Positions 8,974 to 19,559 of a stretch of DNA of 64,000 bases are shown in pieces; the first letter of the stretch is position 1; every line of letters begins with the position of its first letter. This stretch comes from Burkholderiales bacterium (GTDB taxonomy: Bacteria; Pseudomonadota; Gammaproteobacteria; Burkholderiales; Burkholderiaceae_C): contig JAGWUS010000002.1 in assembly GCA_028868305.1 (NCBI GenBank), positions 1 through 64,000 of the forward strand, in the 5' to 3' direction. The translations under genes and the position numbers were made by a program. The notes under the pieces were generated by a model. The model was not told the origin of the DNA and ran no database searches. It saw only the letters and a list, made by a program, of their open reading frames with translations.

Positions 8974-9000
8974 AAAGTGCAATTAAGTGGTGAAAAGTGC
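8974..9000 (+). promoter_or_regulatory. MraZ box: three heptamer repeats with 10-bp period
   Basis: AAAGTGC (8974-8980), TAAGTGG (8984-8990) and AAAGTGC (8994-9000) are direct repeats exactly 10 bases apart. This matches the known MraZ recognition pattern of repeated AAAGTG-type heptamers with 3-base gaps, placed upstream of mraZ. MraZ is expected to bind one repeat per subunit and repress its own operon. Confidence 0.8.
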
Positions 9001-9048
9001 CTCTGAATTGCCAATTCATGCTGTTGCGCAACAAAAGGGTGTTCTGCC

Positions 9049-9477
9049 GTGTTTCAAGGGGCTTCGTCTCTCAGTCTGGATGCAAAAGGTCGGCTTTCTG
9101 TGCCGACCCGGCACCGTGACGTCTTGAGCGCAACGGCCAGCGGGCAGTTGACCATCACCAAGCATCCGCATGGCTGTCTGATGGTGTTTCCCCGTCCCGA
9201 ATGGGAAAAATTTCGGGAACGCATTGCCGCCTTGCCCATGTCGGCCCAGTGGTGGAAGCGCATCTTCCTGGGCAACGCCATGGACGTGGAGATGGATGGC
9301 ACTGGCCGGGTGCTGGTGTCACCCGAGTTGCGTGCTGCTGCGGGTATTTCCAAAGACACGATGCTGCTGGGCATGGGCAACCATTTCGAGTTGTGGGACA
9401 AGGCGACCTACGACGCCCAAGAAGCGAAGGCCATGCAGGGCGACATGCCCGATGTCTTCAAGGACTTTTCGTTTTAG
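9049..9477 (+). CDS. mraZ: Transcriptional regulator MraZ
   Basis: The first gene of the division/wall cluster, a 142-residue DNA-binding protein with two AbrB-like halves. Each half carries the D-x-x-x-R signature: [15 protein letters not shown] near residue 10 and [14 protein letters not shown] near residue 85. MraZ forms a ring and represses the dcw promoter by binding the repeats found 49 bases upstream. The start is GTG at 9049, which gives the usual N-terminus [15 protein letters not shown]. rsmH follows after 9 bases. Confidence 0.95.
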   Translation: MFQGASSLSLDAKGRLSVPTRHRDVLSATASGQLTITKHPHGCLMVFPRPEWEKFRERIAALPMSAQWWKRIFLGNAMDVEMDGTGRVLVSPELRAAAGISKDTMLLGMGNHFELWDKATYDAQEAKAMQGDMPDVFKDFSF

Positions 9478-9486
9478 GCGACTACG

Positions 9487-10422
9487 GTGGAAACGACATG
9501 GAACCATGCCACCGTATTGTTGAACGAAGCGGTAGATGCATTGTTCAAGGACGGGGCCAACGACTTTGCCGGTGCAGCCGATGGCACCTACGTGGATGCT
9601 ACTTTTGGACGTGGCGGTCATTCCCGCCTGATTCTGTCGCACTTGTCCCCCCGGGGGCGATTGATTGCCTTCGACAAAGACCCCCAAGCAGTTGCCGAAT
9701 CGGCTGCCATAGCCGATCCCCGTTTCTCCATTCGTCACGAAGGTTTTGTGCATCTGGGCGAACTCCCGGTGCAGAGTGTCACGGGTCTGTTGATGGATCT
9801 GGGTGTGAGTTCACCCCAGATCGACAACCCAGCACGGGGGTTCAGTTTTCGTTTCGAAGGTCCGCTGGACATGCGGATGGATACCACACGAGGCGAGAGC
9901 GTCGCGCAATGGCTGGCAACAGCAGAAGTCAATCAAATCACGGAGGTGATACGTGAATATGGTGAAGAACGGTTTGCTGGGGCAATTGCAAAGGCGATTG
10001 TTGCTCGCCGACAGGAACGGGGCCCAATTTCAACCACCACCGAGTTGGCCCAACTCGTGGCTGACACGGTCAAAACCCGCGAGCCGGGCAAGGACCCTGC
10101 AACGCGCACATTTCAGGCTTTTCGGATTTTCATCAACGCCGAGCTTGAAGAACTGCAACAGGCGCTAGAAGCGAGTCTTGACGTGTTGCAGTCCGGAGGT
10201 CGTCTTGCAGTGATCAGCTTTCATTCCCTGGAAGACCGGATCGTCAAGCAATTCATCGCGAAGCATTCGCGCGATGCATACGACCGCCGCGCACCGTTTG
10301 CAGCACCCAAGGTCATGAAGCTGAAATCTCTGGGGCGCATCAAGCCCAGTGATGAAGAGGTGCGCGGCAACCCCCGTTCGCGCAGCGCCATCATGCGCGT
10401 GGCCATCAGGACAGCGGCATGA
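9487..10422 (+). CDS. rsmH: 16S rRNA m4C1402 methyltransferase RsmH
   Basis: A 311-residue SAM-dependent methyltransferase (old name MraW) that modifies C1402 in the ribosomal P-site. The family start [13 protein letters not shown] and the SAM motif [12 protein letters not shown] are present, followed by [13 protein letters not shown] and the C-terminal [14 protein letters not shown]. The start is GTG at 9487. Its stop overlaps the ftsL start (ATGA), showing translational coupling. Confidence 0.96.
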   Translation: METTWNHATVLLNEAVDALFKDGANDFAGAADGTYVDATFGRGGHSRLILSHLSPRGRLIAFDKDPQAVAESAAIADPRFSIRHEGFVHLGELPVQSVTGLLMDLGVSSPQIDNPARGFSFRFEGPLDMRMDTTRGESVAQWLATAEVNQITEVIREYGEERFAGAIAKAIVARRQERGPISTTTELAQLVADTVKTREPGKDPATRTFQAFRIFINAELEELQQALEASLDVLQSGGRLAVISFHSLEDRIVKQFIAKHSRDAYDRRAPFAAPKVMKLKSLGRIKPSDEEVRGNPRSRSAIMRVAIRTAA

Positions 10423-10721
10423 TCCGGCTGAATCTGGTACTGCTCGTCGCCGTAATGGCAAGCGCCGTGTATCTGGTCGGCGTGCAGTACGAGTCGCGCC
10501 GCGTGTTCACCGAGCTCGATAAGGCGCGCTCAGAGGCTCGTCGTCTGGAGATGGAGTATGAACGTCTGCAGGTGGAAAAGCGTGGCCAGGCGACCCCTGC
10601 CAGGGTGGAAAAACTAGCGCGCGAAAAGTTGCAGATGCGCCAAGCTACTCCGGCCATCACTACTTACGTGACCTATTCGACACCCACTGCGGGTGATGCC
10701 ACGCCGGGGGGTAAGCCGTGA
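10419..10721 (+). CDS. ftsL: Cell division protein FtsL
   Basis: A 100-residue bitopic membrane protein of the FtsQLB divisome complex. A single N-terminal helix ([19 protein letters not shown]) is followed by a coiled coil ([20 protein letters not shown]) and a short periplasmic tail. Size, topology and position between rsmH and ftsI fit FtsL; the sequence itself is poorly conserved in this family. Starts and stops overlap both neighbours by 4 bases. Confidence 0.9.
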   Translation: MIRLNLVLLVAVMASAVYLVGVQYESRRVFTELDKARSEARRLEMEYERLQVEKRGQATPARVEKLAREKLQMRQATPAITTYVTYSTPTAGDATPGGKP

Positions 10722-12451
10722 GCCGCAGCATTCAGTACACCTCCAGTCCGCTACTGGCCAGTCGTACGCCGGTATGGCGCAGCAAGTTTGTTGTCGGGGC
10801 CATTGCGCTGGCGTTTCTGGGATTGGCCGCGCGTGCCGCTTACATCCAGGTCGTGGCCAAAGATTTCTTTCAGCGCCAAGGCGTAGTGCGTTTCGAGCGC
10901 ACTCTGGATCTGCCGGCCAACCGCGGCCGCATCCTGGACCGCAATGGCCTAATTCTGGCCTCCAGTGTTCCTGCGCCCAGCATCTGGGCCATCCCTGAGG
11001 ACGTGAGTCTGGACAAGCAGCAGACACAGCGTCTGGCCAAGCTGTTGGACATGTCTGCAGCGGATCTGTCAAAGAAGCTTGCAGACGAGGACAAAACATT
11101 TGTCTGGATCAAGCGCCAGGTCGATGCCGGCGTAGCCAAGCAGATTGCGGAGATGAATCTCAAGGGGATTTACCAGCGCAAGGAATACAAGCGTGAGTAT
11201 CCTGAAGGTGAGGCTGCGGTGCACGTGGTCGGCTTCACCAATGTGGAAGACAAGGGCCAAGAAGGCGTTGAGCTCACGTTCAATAAAGAACTGGCGGGTA
11301 AAAACGGTTCACGCCGTGTCATCAAGGACCGTCTGGGGCGTGTGGTGGAGGATGTGGGCGACCAGATTCCCCCGGTGGAGGGGCGCGATCTTCAACTGAG
11401 CATAGATAGCAAGGTGCAGTTTTTTGCTTACCAGAAACTGCGCGACGCCGTTGTCGAGAATAAGGCTCAGGCGGGGAGCGTTGTGGTGCTGGATGTTCTG
11501 ACCGGTGAGGTGCTGGCATTGGCCAATTACCCCAGCTATTCCCCTGCCAAACGTACGAACCTCACCGGTGCGCAACTGCGCAATCGCGCGTTGACCGATA
11601 CGTTTGAGCCCGGCTCCACTGTGAAGCCTTTTGTCATTGCCCTTGCGCTGGAAAAAGGCCTGGTTAAACCCGAGACCGTGATCCAGACGGCGCCCGGCAG
11701 GATCACCATTTCCGGCTCCACCATTACCGACGCGCATCCACACGGTGCACTGACGGTCAATGAAGTGATCCAAAAGTCCAGCAATGTAGGCACTGTCAAG
11801 ATGGCCATGCAGATGCAGCCCCACGAAATGTGGGAAATGTACAGCCAGGTCGGCCTGGGGCAAAAGCCGCAGGTGCCCTTCCCTGGCGTGGTGAGCGGTC
11901 GTTTGCGTGCTTACAAGACCTGGCGCCCGATCGAGCAGGCCACCATGAGTTACGGCTACGGTCTGTCCGCCAGCCTGTTTCAACTGGCGCACGCCTACAG
12001 CGTGTTTGCACGCGATGGAGAATTGGTCCCTGTGACCCTGCTTAAGGGTGGCGACAAAGTCAGCGGCGTACGGGTCATAGAAGCACGCCATGCGCATGAT
12101 GTGCTCAACATGCTGCACATGGTGACCGGCAGCGGCGGCACTGCACCCAAGGCGCAAACCATGGGCTACTCCGTGGGTGGCAAGACCGGAACAGCCTACA
12201 AGCAGGAGGGGAAGGGTTACGCTGAAAAAAAATACCGCGGATTTTTTGTCGGCATCGCACCCATTGACAATCCCCGCATCATTGTGGCGGTCATGATTGA
12301 TGAGCCCACCAACGGCAAGTATTTCGGCGGCGATGTTGCTGCTCCGGTGTTCGCTGACACAGTGCAGCAAACGCTGCGCATGATGGGTGTTCAACCCGAC
12401 ATGGCGGTGCGCCCGCAGATTGTTGCCAAGGCCGTGGAGGAAAGCTTCTGA
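10718..12451 (+). CDS. ftsI: Septal peptidoglycan transpeptidase FtsI (PBP3)
   Basis: A 577-residue class B penicillin-binding protein that cross-links septal peptidoglycan with FtsW. An N-terminal membrane helix (residues about 25-45) is followed by the pedestal domain (LPANRGRILDRNGLILASS) and the transpeptidase domain. Its three active-site motifs are visible: FEPGSTVKPF with the catalytic serine (STVK), SSN in IQKSSNVGTVK, and KTG in VGGKTGTAYKQ. Length is normal. It shares one base with the murE start. Confidence 0.96.
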   Translation: MSRSIQYTSSPLLASRTPVWRSKFVVGAIALAFLGLAARAAYIQVVAKDFFQRQGVVRFERTLDLPANRGRILDRNGLILASSVPAPSIWAIPEDVSLDKQQTQRLAKLLDMSAADLSKKLADEDKTFVWIKRQVDAGVAKQIAEMNLKGIYQRKEYKREYPEGEAAVHVVGFTNVEDKGQEGVELTFNKELAGKNGSRRVIKDRLGRVVEDVGDQIPPVEGRDLQLSIDSKVQFFAYQKLRDAVVENKAQAGSVVVLDVLTGEVLALANYPSYSPAKRTNLTGAQLRNRALTDTFEPGSTVKPFVIALALEKGLVKPETVIQTAPGRITISGSTITDAHPHGALTVNEVIQKSSNVGTVKMAMQMQPHEMWEMYSQVGLGQKPQVPFPGVVSGRLRAYKTWRPIEQATMSYGYGLSASLFQLAHAYSVFARDGELVPVTLLKGGDKVSGVRVIEARHAHDVLNMLHMVTGSGGTAPKAQTMGYSVGGKTGTAYKQEGKGYAEKKYRGFFVGIAPIDNPRIIVAVMIDEPTNGKYFGGDVAAPVFADTVQQTLRMMGVQPDMAVRPQIVAKAVEESF

Positions 12452-13950
12452 TGCGCAAGCTTCACTCCCCATCTGAAGCAGCACAGTGGCTTCGCTCCCA
12501 CGTCAAGGGCGGGTTGACCGCCGACAGCCGCAAGGTGCACGCCGGTGACGGGTTCATTGCCTGGCCAGGTGCTGCGGTAGATGCGCGTCGATTTGCGAAG
12601 GCCGCCCTGCAACAGGGTGCAACTGCATGCCTGATGGAAGAAGAGGGCGCTGCCGGATTTGAATTGTCGGGCGAAGCCTATGCCTGCTACGCCGGCTTGA
12701 AAGCCGATACCGGCCCCGTTGCTGCAGAATTCTTTGGGCAGCCGTCGCATGCCTTGTCGGTGGTGGCAGTGACAGGGACCAACGGCAAGACCTCGACGGC
12801 GTGGTGGCTGGCTCAGGCGCTTTCAAGTTTGCCAGCGCAGTGGGTTCTGCCGTGCGGGGTTATCGGCACGCTCGGCGTGGGCTGCCCACCGGATGTGGTG
12901 TCAACTGGTCTGACCACTCCGGACCCGGTTCTGCTGCAGCAGACCTTGCGCCAATTTGTGGACGCCGGTCTGAAAGCATGCGCCATCGAAGCATCCTCTA
13001 TCGGCGTGATGGAGAACCGGCTCGATGGCACGCACATTCGCGTGGCAGTGTTTACCAATTTCACCCAGGACCATCTGGATTACCACGGCACCATGGATGC
13101 CTACTGGGAAGCCAAGCGTCGCGTATTCCAGTGGACTGGCTTGCGCAGTGCGGTGGTCAATGTGGATGATGCGCAGGGGGCCATGTTGGCAGAGCAATTG
13201 GGCGGGTTGCCACTGGACGTGTGGACCGTCTCTTGCCGACAGGCGGCGAGACTTCAGGCACGCAACATCCAGCACGAGGTACAGGGTCTGCGTTTTGATG
13301 TTGTCGAAGGGAGTGAGTCGCTCACTTTGCGCAGCCACATGATCGGCAGCTACAACGTTTCCAACCTGCTGGGCATCCTCGGGGCCATGCGCAGCCTGGA
13401 TGTGCCACTTGCGCAGGCAGTTCAGGCCTGCAGCCAGTTGCAACCGGTTCCCGGTCGCATGGAATGTGTGGGCGGGCAAAACCAGCCCCTGGTGGCGGTG
13501 GACTATGCGCACACCCCCGATGCGCTGGAGCAGGCTTTGCTGGCGCTGCGGCCACTGACTGCGCAGCGCCAGGGCGCACTTTGGTGTGTGTTTGGCTGTG
13601 GGGGTGATCGCGATGCTTCCAAACGTCCGATGATGGGTGCCATTGCGGCCCGGTATGCGGACCATGTCGTGGTGACCAGTGACAACCCGCGCAGTGAACG
13701 GCCGGAATCGATCGTTGCGCAGATTCTGCTGGGCATGCCAAAATCCAATGCCGTCGCCGTACAGGTGGACCGCGCGCAAGCCATCGCCGAGGCGGTGTCG
13801 GGTGCCGCTGTGCAGGATGTGATTTTGCTGGCGGGCAAGGGCCATGAAGCAGTGCAGGAGATTGCCGGCAGCAAGCTCGCATTCTCGGATCGCAGCCACG
13901 CAGAGCTGGCATTGGGCGCTCGCGCTGGCCAGGTGGGAGCGCAGGCATGA
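12451..13950 (+). CDS. murE: UDP-MurNAc-L-Ala-D-Glu:meso-DAP ligase MurE
   Basis: A 499-residue Mur ligase that adds meso-diaminopimelate to the UDP-muramoyl dipeptide. The ATP loop is VTGTNGKTSTAWW. The DNPR motif that selects meso-DAP over lysine is present (TSDNPRSERPES), so the organism makes DAP-type peptidoglycan, which agrees with the mpl gene at 49753. The N-terminal SRKVHAGDGFIAWPG block binds the UDP part. It overlaps murF by 4 bases. Confidence 0.96.
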   Translation: MRKLHSPSEAAQWLRSHVKGGLTADSRKVHAGDGFIAWPGAAVDARRFAKAALQQGATACLMEEEGAAGFELSGEAYACYAGLKADTGPVAAEFFGQPSHALSVVAVTGTNGKTSTAWWLAQALSSLPAQWVLPCGVIGTLGVGCPPDVVSTGLTTPDPVLLQQTLRQFVDAGLKACAIEASSIGVMENRLDGTHIRVAVFTNFTQDHLDYHGTMDAYWEAKRRVFQWTGLRSAVVNVDDAQGAMLAEQLGGLPLDVWTVSCRQAARLQARNIQHEVQGLRFDVVEGSESLTLRSHMIGSYNVSNLLGILGAMRSLDVPLAQAVQACSQLQPVPGRMECVGGQNQPLVAVDYAHTPDALEQALLALRPLTAQRQGALWCVFGCGGDRDASKRPMMGAIAARYADHVVVTSDNPRSERPESIVAQILLGMPKSNAVAVQVDRAQAIAEAVSGAAVQDVILLAGKGHEAVQEIAGSKLAFSDRSHAELALGARAGQVGAQA

Positions 13951-15356
13951 GCACGATGATGACCTTGCAACAAGCCACCCAGTGGATGGCGGGTGCCCGC
14001 CTGGTGGGAGATGGCGCTCTGAGGGTGCTGCGTATTCATACCGACACGCGGTCTGTTGAACCCGGCGACTTGTTTGTGGCGCTGAAGGGCGAACGCTACG
14101 ACGCCAATGCATTCCTGTCAGAAGCACAAGTGCGCGGTGCTGTCGCGGTGGTGTGCCATGCAGGACTGGGTACCAGCCATCTGCCTGCGGGGCTGCCCCG
14201 CATCGAAGTGCAGGACACCAAAGCCGCTCTGCAGGCATTGGCCACTGCCTGGCGCACGCAGTTCGATCTGCCGGTGATCGCCGTGACAGGTAGCAATGGC
14301 AAGACTACGGTGACCCAGATGCTGGCGTCCATTCTGGATGCCCAGTGCCCGGACGACACATTCCTGGCTACCCGCGGCAATCTCAATAACGACATCGGCG
14401 TGCCGTTGACCCTGCTGCGCCTGCGTGCCTCGCACCGCATGGCGGTGGTGGAACTGGGCATGAACCACCCTGGTGAAATTGCCGTGCTGGCTGGCATGGC
14501 CCAGCCCACGGTCGCGCTGGTGAACAATGCCCAGCGTGAACACCTGGAATTCATGCAGACGGTCCGCGCGGTGGCGGCAGAAAACGGATCTGTCATTGCG
14601 GCCCTTGGGGCGCACGGGGTTGCGGTCATTCCTGAAGATGACGAGTTCACTGCCTTGTGGCAAGACCTGGCATCTCCCCGACGGGTGGTTCGGTTCGCGC
14701 TCGATGCACATGCGGCTGATGATGTGCTGACCTGTGCCCAGGCGCAGTGGTCCCATGGTGGATGGCGGGTGCTTGCCCAGGGCCTGGGTGTCACACTGAA
14801 TTACCGCCTCGGCATTGCAGGCCGGTACAACGTCAAGAACTCACTGGCAGCAGCAGCCTGCGCACTCGCGGCTGGCGCCACACCGCAAGCGGTTGAGCTG
14901 GGCCTGCAGAATTTTGTGCCTGTAAAAGGACGCTCCCGTGCCATGGAAATCGCCGTGCAGGGGAGTCAGCGCACCGTGATTGATGACACCTATAACGCCA
15001 ACCCCGACTCCGTTCGTGCTGCCATTGATGTGCTGGCGGACCTGCCCGGTCCGCGCATGCTGGTGCTTGGCGACATGGGCGAAGTGGGGCACGAAGGACC
15101 TGCCTTCCATGCGGAGGCGGGGCGCTATGCGCATGCCAGGGGCATTGAACAGTTGTTGGCCATGGGTGAGTTGACCTGCTCCACAACCGACGTATTTCCT
15201 GGCGCGCACCACTTTGATTCTGTTGAAGACCTCAATGCAGCCGTGCTCGCCGGCATGCCCCATGTGGGGAGTGTGCTGGTGAAAGGCTCTCGTTTCATGC
15301 GCATGGAACGGGTTGTGGAGTCGGTCGTGGCGCATTTTTCGAACGGAGAACACTGA
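13947..15356 (+). CDS. murF: UDP-MurNAc-tripeptide:D-Ala-D-Ala ligase MurF
   Basis: A 469-residue Mur ligase that attaches D-Ala-D-Ala to finish the UDP-MurNAc pentapeptide. Motifs are [20 protein letters not shown], the ATP loop [27 protein letters not shown] and the late [15 protein letters not shown]. It starts inside the end of murE and its last base is shared with the mraY start. Confidence 0.96.
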   Translation: MSTMMTLQQATQWMAGARLVGDGALRVLRIHTDTRSVEPGDLFVALKGERYDANAFLSEAQVRGAVAVVCHAGLGTSHLPAGLPRIEVQDTKAALQALATAWRTQFDLPVIAVTGSNGKTTVTQMLASILDAQCPDDTFLATRGNLNNDIGVPLTLLRLRASHRMAVVELGMNHPGEIAVLAGMAQPTVALVNNAQREHLEFMQTVRAVAAENGSVIAALGAHGVAVIPEDDEFTALWQDLASPRRVVRFALDAHAADDVLTCAQAQWSHGGWRVLAQGLGVTLNYRLGIAGRYNVKNSLAAAACALAAGATPQAVELGLQNFVPVKGRSRAMEIAVQGSQRTVIDDTYNANPDSVRAAIDVLADLPGPRMLVLGDMGEVGHEGPAFHAEAGRYAHARGIEQLLAMGELTCSTTDVFPGAHHFDSVEDLNAAVLAGMPHVGSVLVKGSRFMRMERVVESVVAHFSNGEH

Positions 15357-16534
15357 TGCTGCTGAGCTTCACCCAATGGCTACATACTCTGTTACCCGAG
15401 TTCGGATTTTTCCGGGTGTTCCAGTACCTGACTTTTCGCGCAGTGATGGCCGCCCTGACAGCGCTCCTGATCGGCCTGGCTGCCGGTCCTGCTGTCATCC
15501 GCCGCCTGCGCGAACTCAAGATTGGCCAGCCTATCCGTGGCTACGGCATGGAGTCGCACCTGAGCAAGAGCGGGACGCCCACCATGGGCGGTGTGCTAAT
15601 TCTGCTGAGCATTGCCACCTCCACCCTGTTGTGGGCAGACTGGAGCAACCGGTTCGTCTGGATTGTGCTACTGGTGACGCTGGGGTTCGGTGCGATAGGC
15701 TGGGCAGACGACTGGCGCAAGGTGGTGCACAAAGACCCGGAAGGCATGCGTTCACGCGAGAAGTATTTCTGGCAATCGGTCATCGGCCTGTTGGCGGCGC
15801 TGTATCTGGTGTTCAGCATTTCCGAGAGTTCCAACCTGCGGGTGGTCGAGTTGTTCTTTAACTGGGTGCGCTCCGGCTTCGATGTGAACCTACCTCCGAA
15901 AGCAGGTTTGCAATTGCCTTTCTTCAAGGAGATCAGCTACCCGCTGGGTGTTCTGGGCTTCGTGGTACTGACCTATCTGGTCATCGTGGGCTCCAGCAAT
16001 GCGGTCAACCTGACCGATGGACTGGATGGGCTGGCCATCATGCCGGTGGTGATGGTGGGCTCGGCGCTTGGCGTGTTTGCCTATGTGACCGGTAGCTCGG
16101 TGTTTTCCAAATACCTGTTCTTCCCTTACATTCCCGGTTCCGGCGAGTTGCTGATTTTCTGCTCCGCCATGGCGGGCGCAGGGCTCGCATTTTTGTGGTT
16201 CAACACACATCCCGCGCAGGTTTTCATGGGGGACGTCGGCGCTCTGGCATTGGGTGGTGCACTGGGCACCATTGCCGTGATCGTTCGCCAGGAAATTGTG
16301 CTGGCCATCATGGGCGGCATCTTTGTTGCCGAGGCCTTATCGGTCATGCTGCAGGTGACCTACTTCAAGTACACCAAGAAGAAATTTGGCGAAGGCCGTC
16401 GCCTGTTGAAGATGGCGCCTCTTCATCACCATTTCGAGAAAACTGGCTGGAAGGAAACGCAGGTTGTCGTGCGTTTCTGGATCATCACCATGCTGCTGTG
16501 CCTGGTGGGGCTGTCTACCCTGAAACTGCGATGA
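15356..16534 (+). CDS. mraY: Phospho-MurNAc-pentapeptide translocase MraY
   Basis: A 392-residue multi-pass inner membrane enzyme that transfers phospho-MurNAc-pentapeptide to undecaprenyl phosphate, giving lipid I. Conserved blocks are KSGTPTMGG, the aspartate pair in [39 protein letters not shown] and the histidine cluster [11 protein letters not shown]. About ten membrane helices are evident. The stop overlaps the murD start as ATGA. Confidence 0.96.
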   Translation: MLLSFTQWLHTLLPEFGFFRVFQYLTFRAVMAALTALLIGLAAGPAVIRRLRELKIGQPIRGYGMESHLSKSGTPTMGGVLILLSIATSTLLWADWSNRFVWIVLLVTLGFGAIGWADDWRKVVHKDPEGMRSREKYFWQSVIGLLAALYLVFSISESSNLRVVELFFNWVRSGFDVNLPPKAGLQLPFFKEISYPLGVLGFVVLTYLVIVGSSNAVNLTDGLDGLAIMPVVMVGSALGVFAYVTGSSVFSKYLFFPYIPGSGELLIFCSAMAGAGLAFLWFNTHPAQVFMGDVGALALGGALGTIAVIVRQEIVLAIMGGIFVAEALSVMLQVTYFKYTKKKFGEGRRLLKMAPLHHHFEKTGWKETQVVVRFWIITMLLCLVGLSTLKLR

Positions 16535-18306
16535 ACGAGAACGATACGCACATCCGCAGCGAGAGCCAAGCATCGTCCCCGGCGGACGATGCTGTGGTAG
16601 CGCCAGCCCCCGCACGCGAACTGCCCACCACGCTCACTGCTGCGCGCGACGCGGCGGCCTTTGTTGCACAAATTTTCGCTGACACCCAGGAAGAAAAAAT
16701 CGCGCCCGCTGCCCTGCCGGACGAAGCTGTGGCTCCCTTGGAGCAGGCCCCGGCTGACGTCCCGGAGGTCCAGGTGGATGCACCTTTTCTGCCGCTTCAG
16801 GGGCAGAACATTCTCATCCTGGGTCTGGGGGCTTCGGGTTTGGCCATGGCACGCTGGTGTGTGCGTACCGGTTCGGCAAGCGTGACCGTAGCCGACACGC
16901 GCCCAGTGCCTCCCCAACTGGTCAGCTTGCAGCAGGAACTGCCGCAGGTGCGTTTTGTGGCGGGTGAATTTCAGTCCACGCTGGTGGATGGGCAGGGTCT
17001 GCAGGCTGTGTACCGCTCGCCAGGGTTGAGTCCCGAGGTGGTTGCTCCGGTTTTGGACGCAGCCCGCGCCATAGGTCTGGTGGTGGGGGGGGAGTTGAAC
17101 CTGTATGCGATGGCACTGCAGGCACTGCGTGCCGCACGCGCCTACACCCCGGCGGTGCTGGCCATCACCGGCACAAATGGCAAGACGACCGTCACGTCTC
17201 TGACGGGGCAACTGGTCGCCCATGCGGGCAAGACCGTGGCCGTGGCCGGCAACATTGGCCCCACCTTGCTGGATACCCTTGCGGGTCATCTGGATGCCAA
17301 TACCCTGCCTGAGTGCTGGGTGCTGGAGTTGTCCAGTTTCCAGCTGGACGGTGTGACCGGTTTCGAGCCAACGGCCGCCGTGGTGCTCAATATCACCCAG
17401 GACCATCTGGACTGGCACGGCAGCATGCAGGCGTACGCACAGGCCAAGTCCCGCATTTTTGGCGCACAGGGCCTGATGGTGCTCAACCGTGACGATGCCA
17501 TGGTGATGGCCATGCTGCCCGAGCCGGTGCGCCTGAAATTGCAGCGTCCCCAGCAGCGAGCCCACATCACTTTTGGCAGTGGCATGCCGCAGCGACCAGG
17601 AGACTTTGGTTTTGAAGAGGTCAATGGCATGGTCTGGCTGGTGCGTGCACTGGAAGCCGACGAGACCCGCAAAAAGCGCAAGGATGATGAAGAAGAACTG
17701 CATATCCAGCGTCTTATGCCTGCCGATGCGTTACGCATCCGCGGTCGGCACAACGCCAGCAATGCACTGGCTGCATTGGCCCTGAGTGGGGCCGCAGGTT
17801 GTGCGCTCGGCCCGATCCTTTTTGGGTTGCGTGAGTACCGCGGTGAACCGCACCGTGTGGAGCCCGTCGGAATTCTCAACGGGGTCGAATTCTTTGACGA
17901 CAGCAAGGGAACCAATGTGGGCGCCACGGTGGCAGCTCTGCATGGCCTGGGAGCGGATCGCAAGGTGGTTCTGATACTGGGTGGCGAGGGCAAGGGCCAG
18001 GACTTCACGCCGCTGGCCACACCAGTGGCGCGCTATGCGCGTGCAGTGGTGCTGATCGGACGCGATGCCCCCCTGATTGGTGCAGCGCTGGAGGACACAG
18101 GTGTGGCCCTGTCCGACGCTGACAGCATGGAGTCGGCGGTGGCGCTGGCCAACCAGCGCGCCCATGTGGGCGATGCCGTGCTGATGTCACCTGCATGCGC
18201 CAGTTTTGACATGTTTGACAATTACGAACACCGCGCCCGCGTGTTTGTGGATGCCGTCAAGGCGCTGGGCATGGCTGCAGGTGTGGATATGGAGACCTCA
18301 GCATGA
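16531..18306 (+). CDS. murD: UDP-MurNAc-L-Ala:D-Glu ligase MurD with N-terminal extension
   Basis: A 591-residue Mur ligase that adds D-glutamate to UDP-MurNAc-L-alanine. The core starts near residue 90 with [16 protein letters not shown]; the ATP loop is [14 protein letters not shown], then [21 protein letters not shown] and [13 protein letters not shown]. The usual length is near 450. The excess comes from about 88 acidic, Ala/Pro-rich residues at the N-terminus and a charged insert ([15 protein letters not shown]) around residue 380. The start is fixed by the ATGA overlap with mraY, and no good internal start precedes the core. The extension has no domain I recognise. Confidence 0.93.
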   Translation: MNENDTHIRSESQASSPADDAVVAPAPARELPTTLTAARDAAAFVAQIFADTQEEKIAPAALPDEAVAPLEQAPADVPEVQVDAPFLPLQGQNILILGLGASGLAMARWCVRTGSASVTVADTRPVPPQLVSLQQELPQVRFVAGEFQSTLVDGQGLQAVYRSPGLSPEVVAPVLDAARAIGLVVGGELNLYAMALQALRAARAYTPAVLAITGTNGKTTVTSLTGQLVAHAGKTVAVAGNIGPTLLDTLAGHLDANTLPECWVLELSSFQLDGVTGFEPTAAVVLNITQDHLDWHGSMQAYAQAKSRIFGAQGLMVLNRDDAMVMAMLPEPVRLKLQRPQQRAHITFGSGMPQRPGDFGFEEVNGMVWLVRALEADETRKKRKDDEEELHIQRLMPADALRIRGRHNASNALAALALSGAAGCALGPILFGLREYRGEPHRVEPVGILNGVEFFDDSKGTNVGATVAALHGLGADRKVVLILGGEGKGQDFTPLATPVARYARAVVLIGRDAPLIGAALEDTGVALSDADSMESAVALANQRAHVGDAVLMSPACASFDMFDNYEHRARVFVDAVKALGMAAGVDMETSA

Positions 18307-19559
18307 GCGATCTGTTCCAGACGATCGGCGGCTGGTTTGCGTCGCGCATGGCACCGGCGGCAACCGGGCTGCCAGTGCGTCTGGGTGGCCGCGGTTCGTT
18401 CTCGGCCACCACATCGCCGGCCCGCGTACGCGGCTTTGACCAGCCGCTGGTGTGGGTGGTGGTGGCCTTGCTGCTTTGGGGCACGGTCATGGTCTATTCG
18501 GCGTCCATTGCGATGCCCGACAATCCCCGTTTCTCCAATTACAACCATACCCATTTTCTGGTGCGCCATGTGGTGTCCATCGGCGTGGCTTTTGTCGGTG
18601 CGCTGATTGCATTCCAGGTGCCGGTGCAAACCTGGGAGAAGGTGGCGCCCTGGCTTTTTGTCGCATCGCTGGTGCTGCTCATGGCGGTATTGGTCCCCTT
18701 CATTGGTAAAGGGGTGAATGGCGCCCGTCGCTGGATTGCACTGGGAATTCTGAATTTCCAGCCTTCCGAACTGGCCAAATTTGCCGTGTTGCTGTATGCC
18801 GCCGATTACATGGTGCGCAAGATGGAAGTCAAGGAGCGATTCTTCCGCGCGGTGATGCCGATGGCCATCGCTGTGGCGGTGGTAGGACTGTTGTTGCTGG
18901 CCGAGCCGGACATGGGCGCGTTCATGGTGATTGCGGTCATTGCCATGGGCATTCTTTTCCTGGGTGGTGTGAATGCCCGCATGTTCTTTCTGATTGCCAC
19001 GATTCTGGTGCTGCTGTTTGCGCTGGTGATCGCCACTTCGGAATGGCGGCGCGAGCGCATCTTTGCCTATCTGAATCCCTGGGACGAGAAGTTGACTCTG
19101 GGCAAGGGCTACCAACTCTCGCATTCGCTGATCGCCATCGGGCGCGGAGAAATATTTGGCGTGGGATTGGGCGGCAGCGTGGAAAAACTGCATTGGCTGC
19201 CCGAAGCCCACACCGACTTCCTGCTGGCGGTCATTGGCGAAGAGTTTGGTCTGGTCGGCGTCATCGCCGTGATTGGCGCATTCCTGTGGCTGACACGTCG
19301 CATCATGCACATCGGGCGCCAGGCGATTGCGCTGGACCGCGTGTTTGCTGGTCTGGTGGCGCAGGGCGTGGGTATCTGGATGGGCTTTCAGTCCTTCATC
19401 AATATGGGGGTAAACCTCGGTGCCTTGCCAACCAAGGGCCTCACACTGCCGCTGATGAGTTACGGTGGATCCGCCATCTTGATCAATCTGCTGGCAATTG
19501 CCGTCGTGCTACGCATTGATTTCGAGAACAGGCAAATGATGCATGGGGGGCGTGCATGA
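18303..19559 (+). CDS. ftsW: Septal peptidoglycan glycosyltransferase FtsW
   Basis: A 418-residue SEDS-family polymerase that works with FtsI at the septum. After a roughly 50-residue cytoplasmic start there are about ten membrane helices. Family motifs are [48 protein letters not shown] and [11 protein letters not shown]. It sits between murD and murG with 4-base overlaps, which separates it from the rodA paralogue at 44866. Confidence 0.95.
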   Translation: MSDLFQTIGGWFASRMAPAATGLPVRLGGRGSFSATTSPARVRGFDQPLVWVVVALLLWGTVMVYSASIAMPDNPRFSNYNHTHFLVRHVVSIGVAFVGALIAFQVPVQTWEKVAPWLFVASLVLLMAVLVPFIGKGVNGARRWIALGILNFQPSELAKFAVLLYAADYMVRKMEVKERFFRAVMPMAIAVAVVGLLLLAEPDMGAFMVIAVIAMGILFLGGVNARMFFLIATILVLLFALVIATSEWRRERIFAYLNPWDEKLTLGKGYQLSHSLIAIGRGEIFGVGLGGSVEKLHWLPEAHTDFLLAVIGEEFGLVGVIAVIGAFLWLTRRIMHIGRQAIALDRVFAGLVAQGVGIWMGFQSFINMGVNLGALPTKGLTLPLMSYGGSAILINLLAIAVVLRIDFENRQMMHGGRA

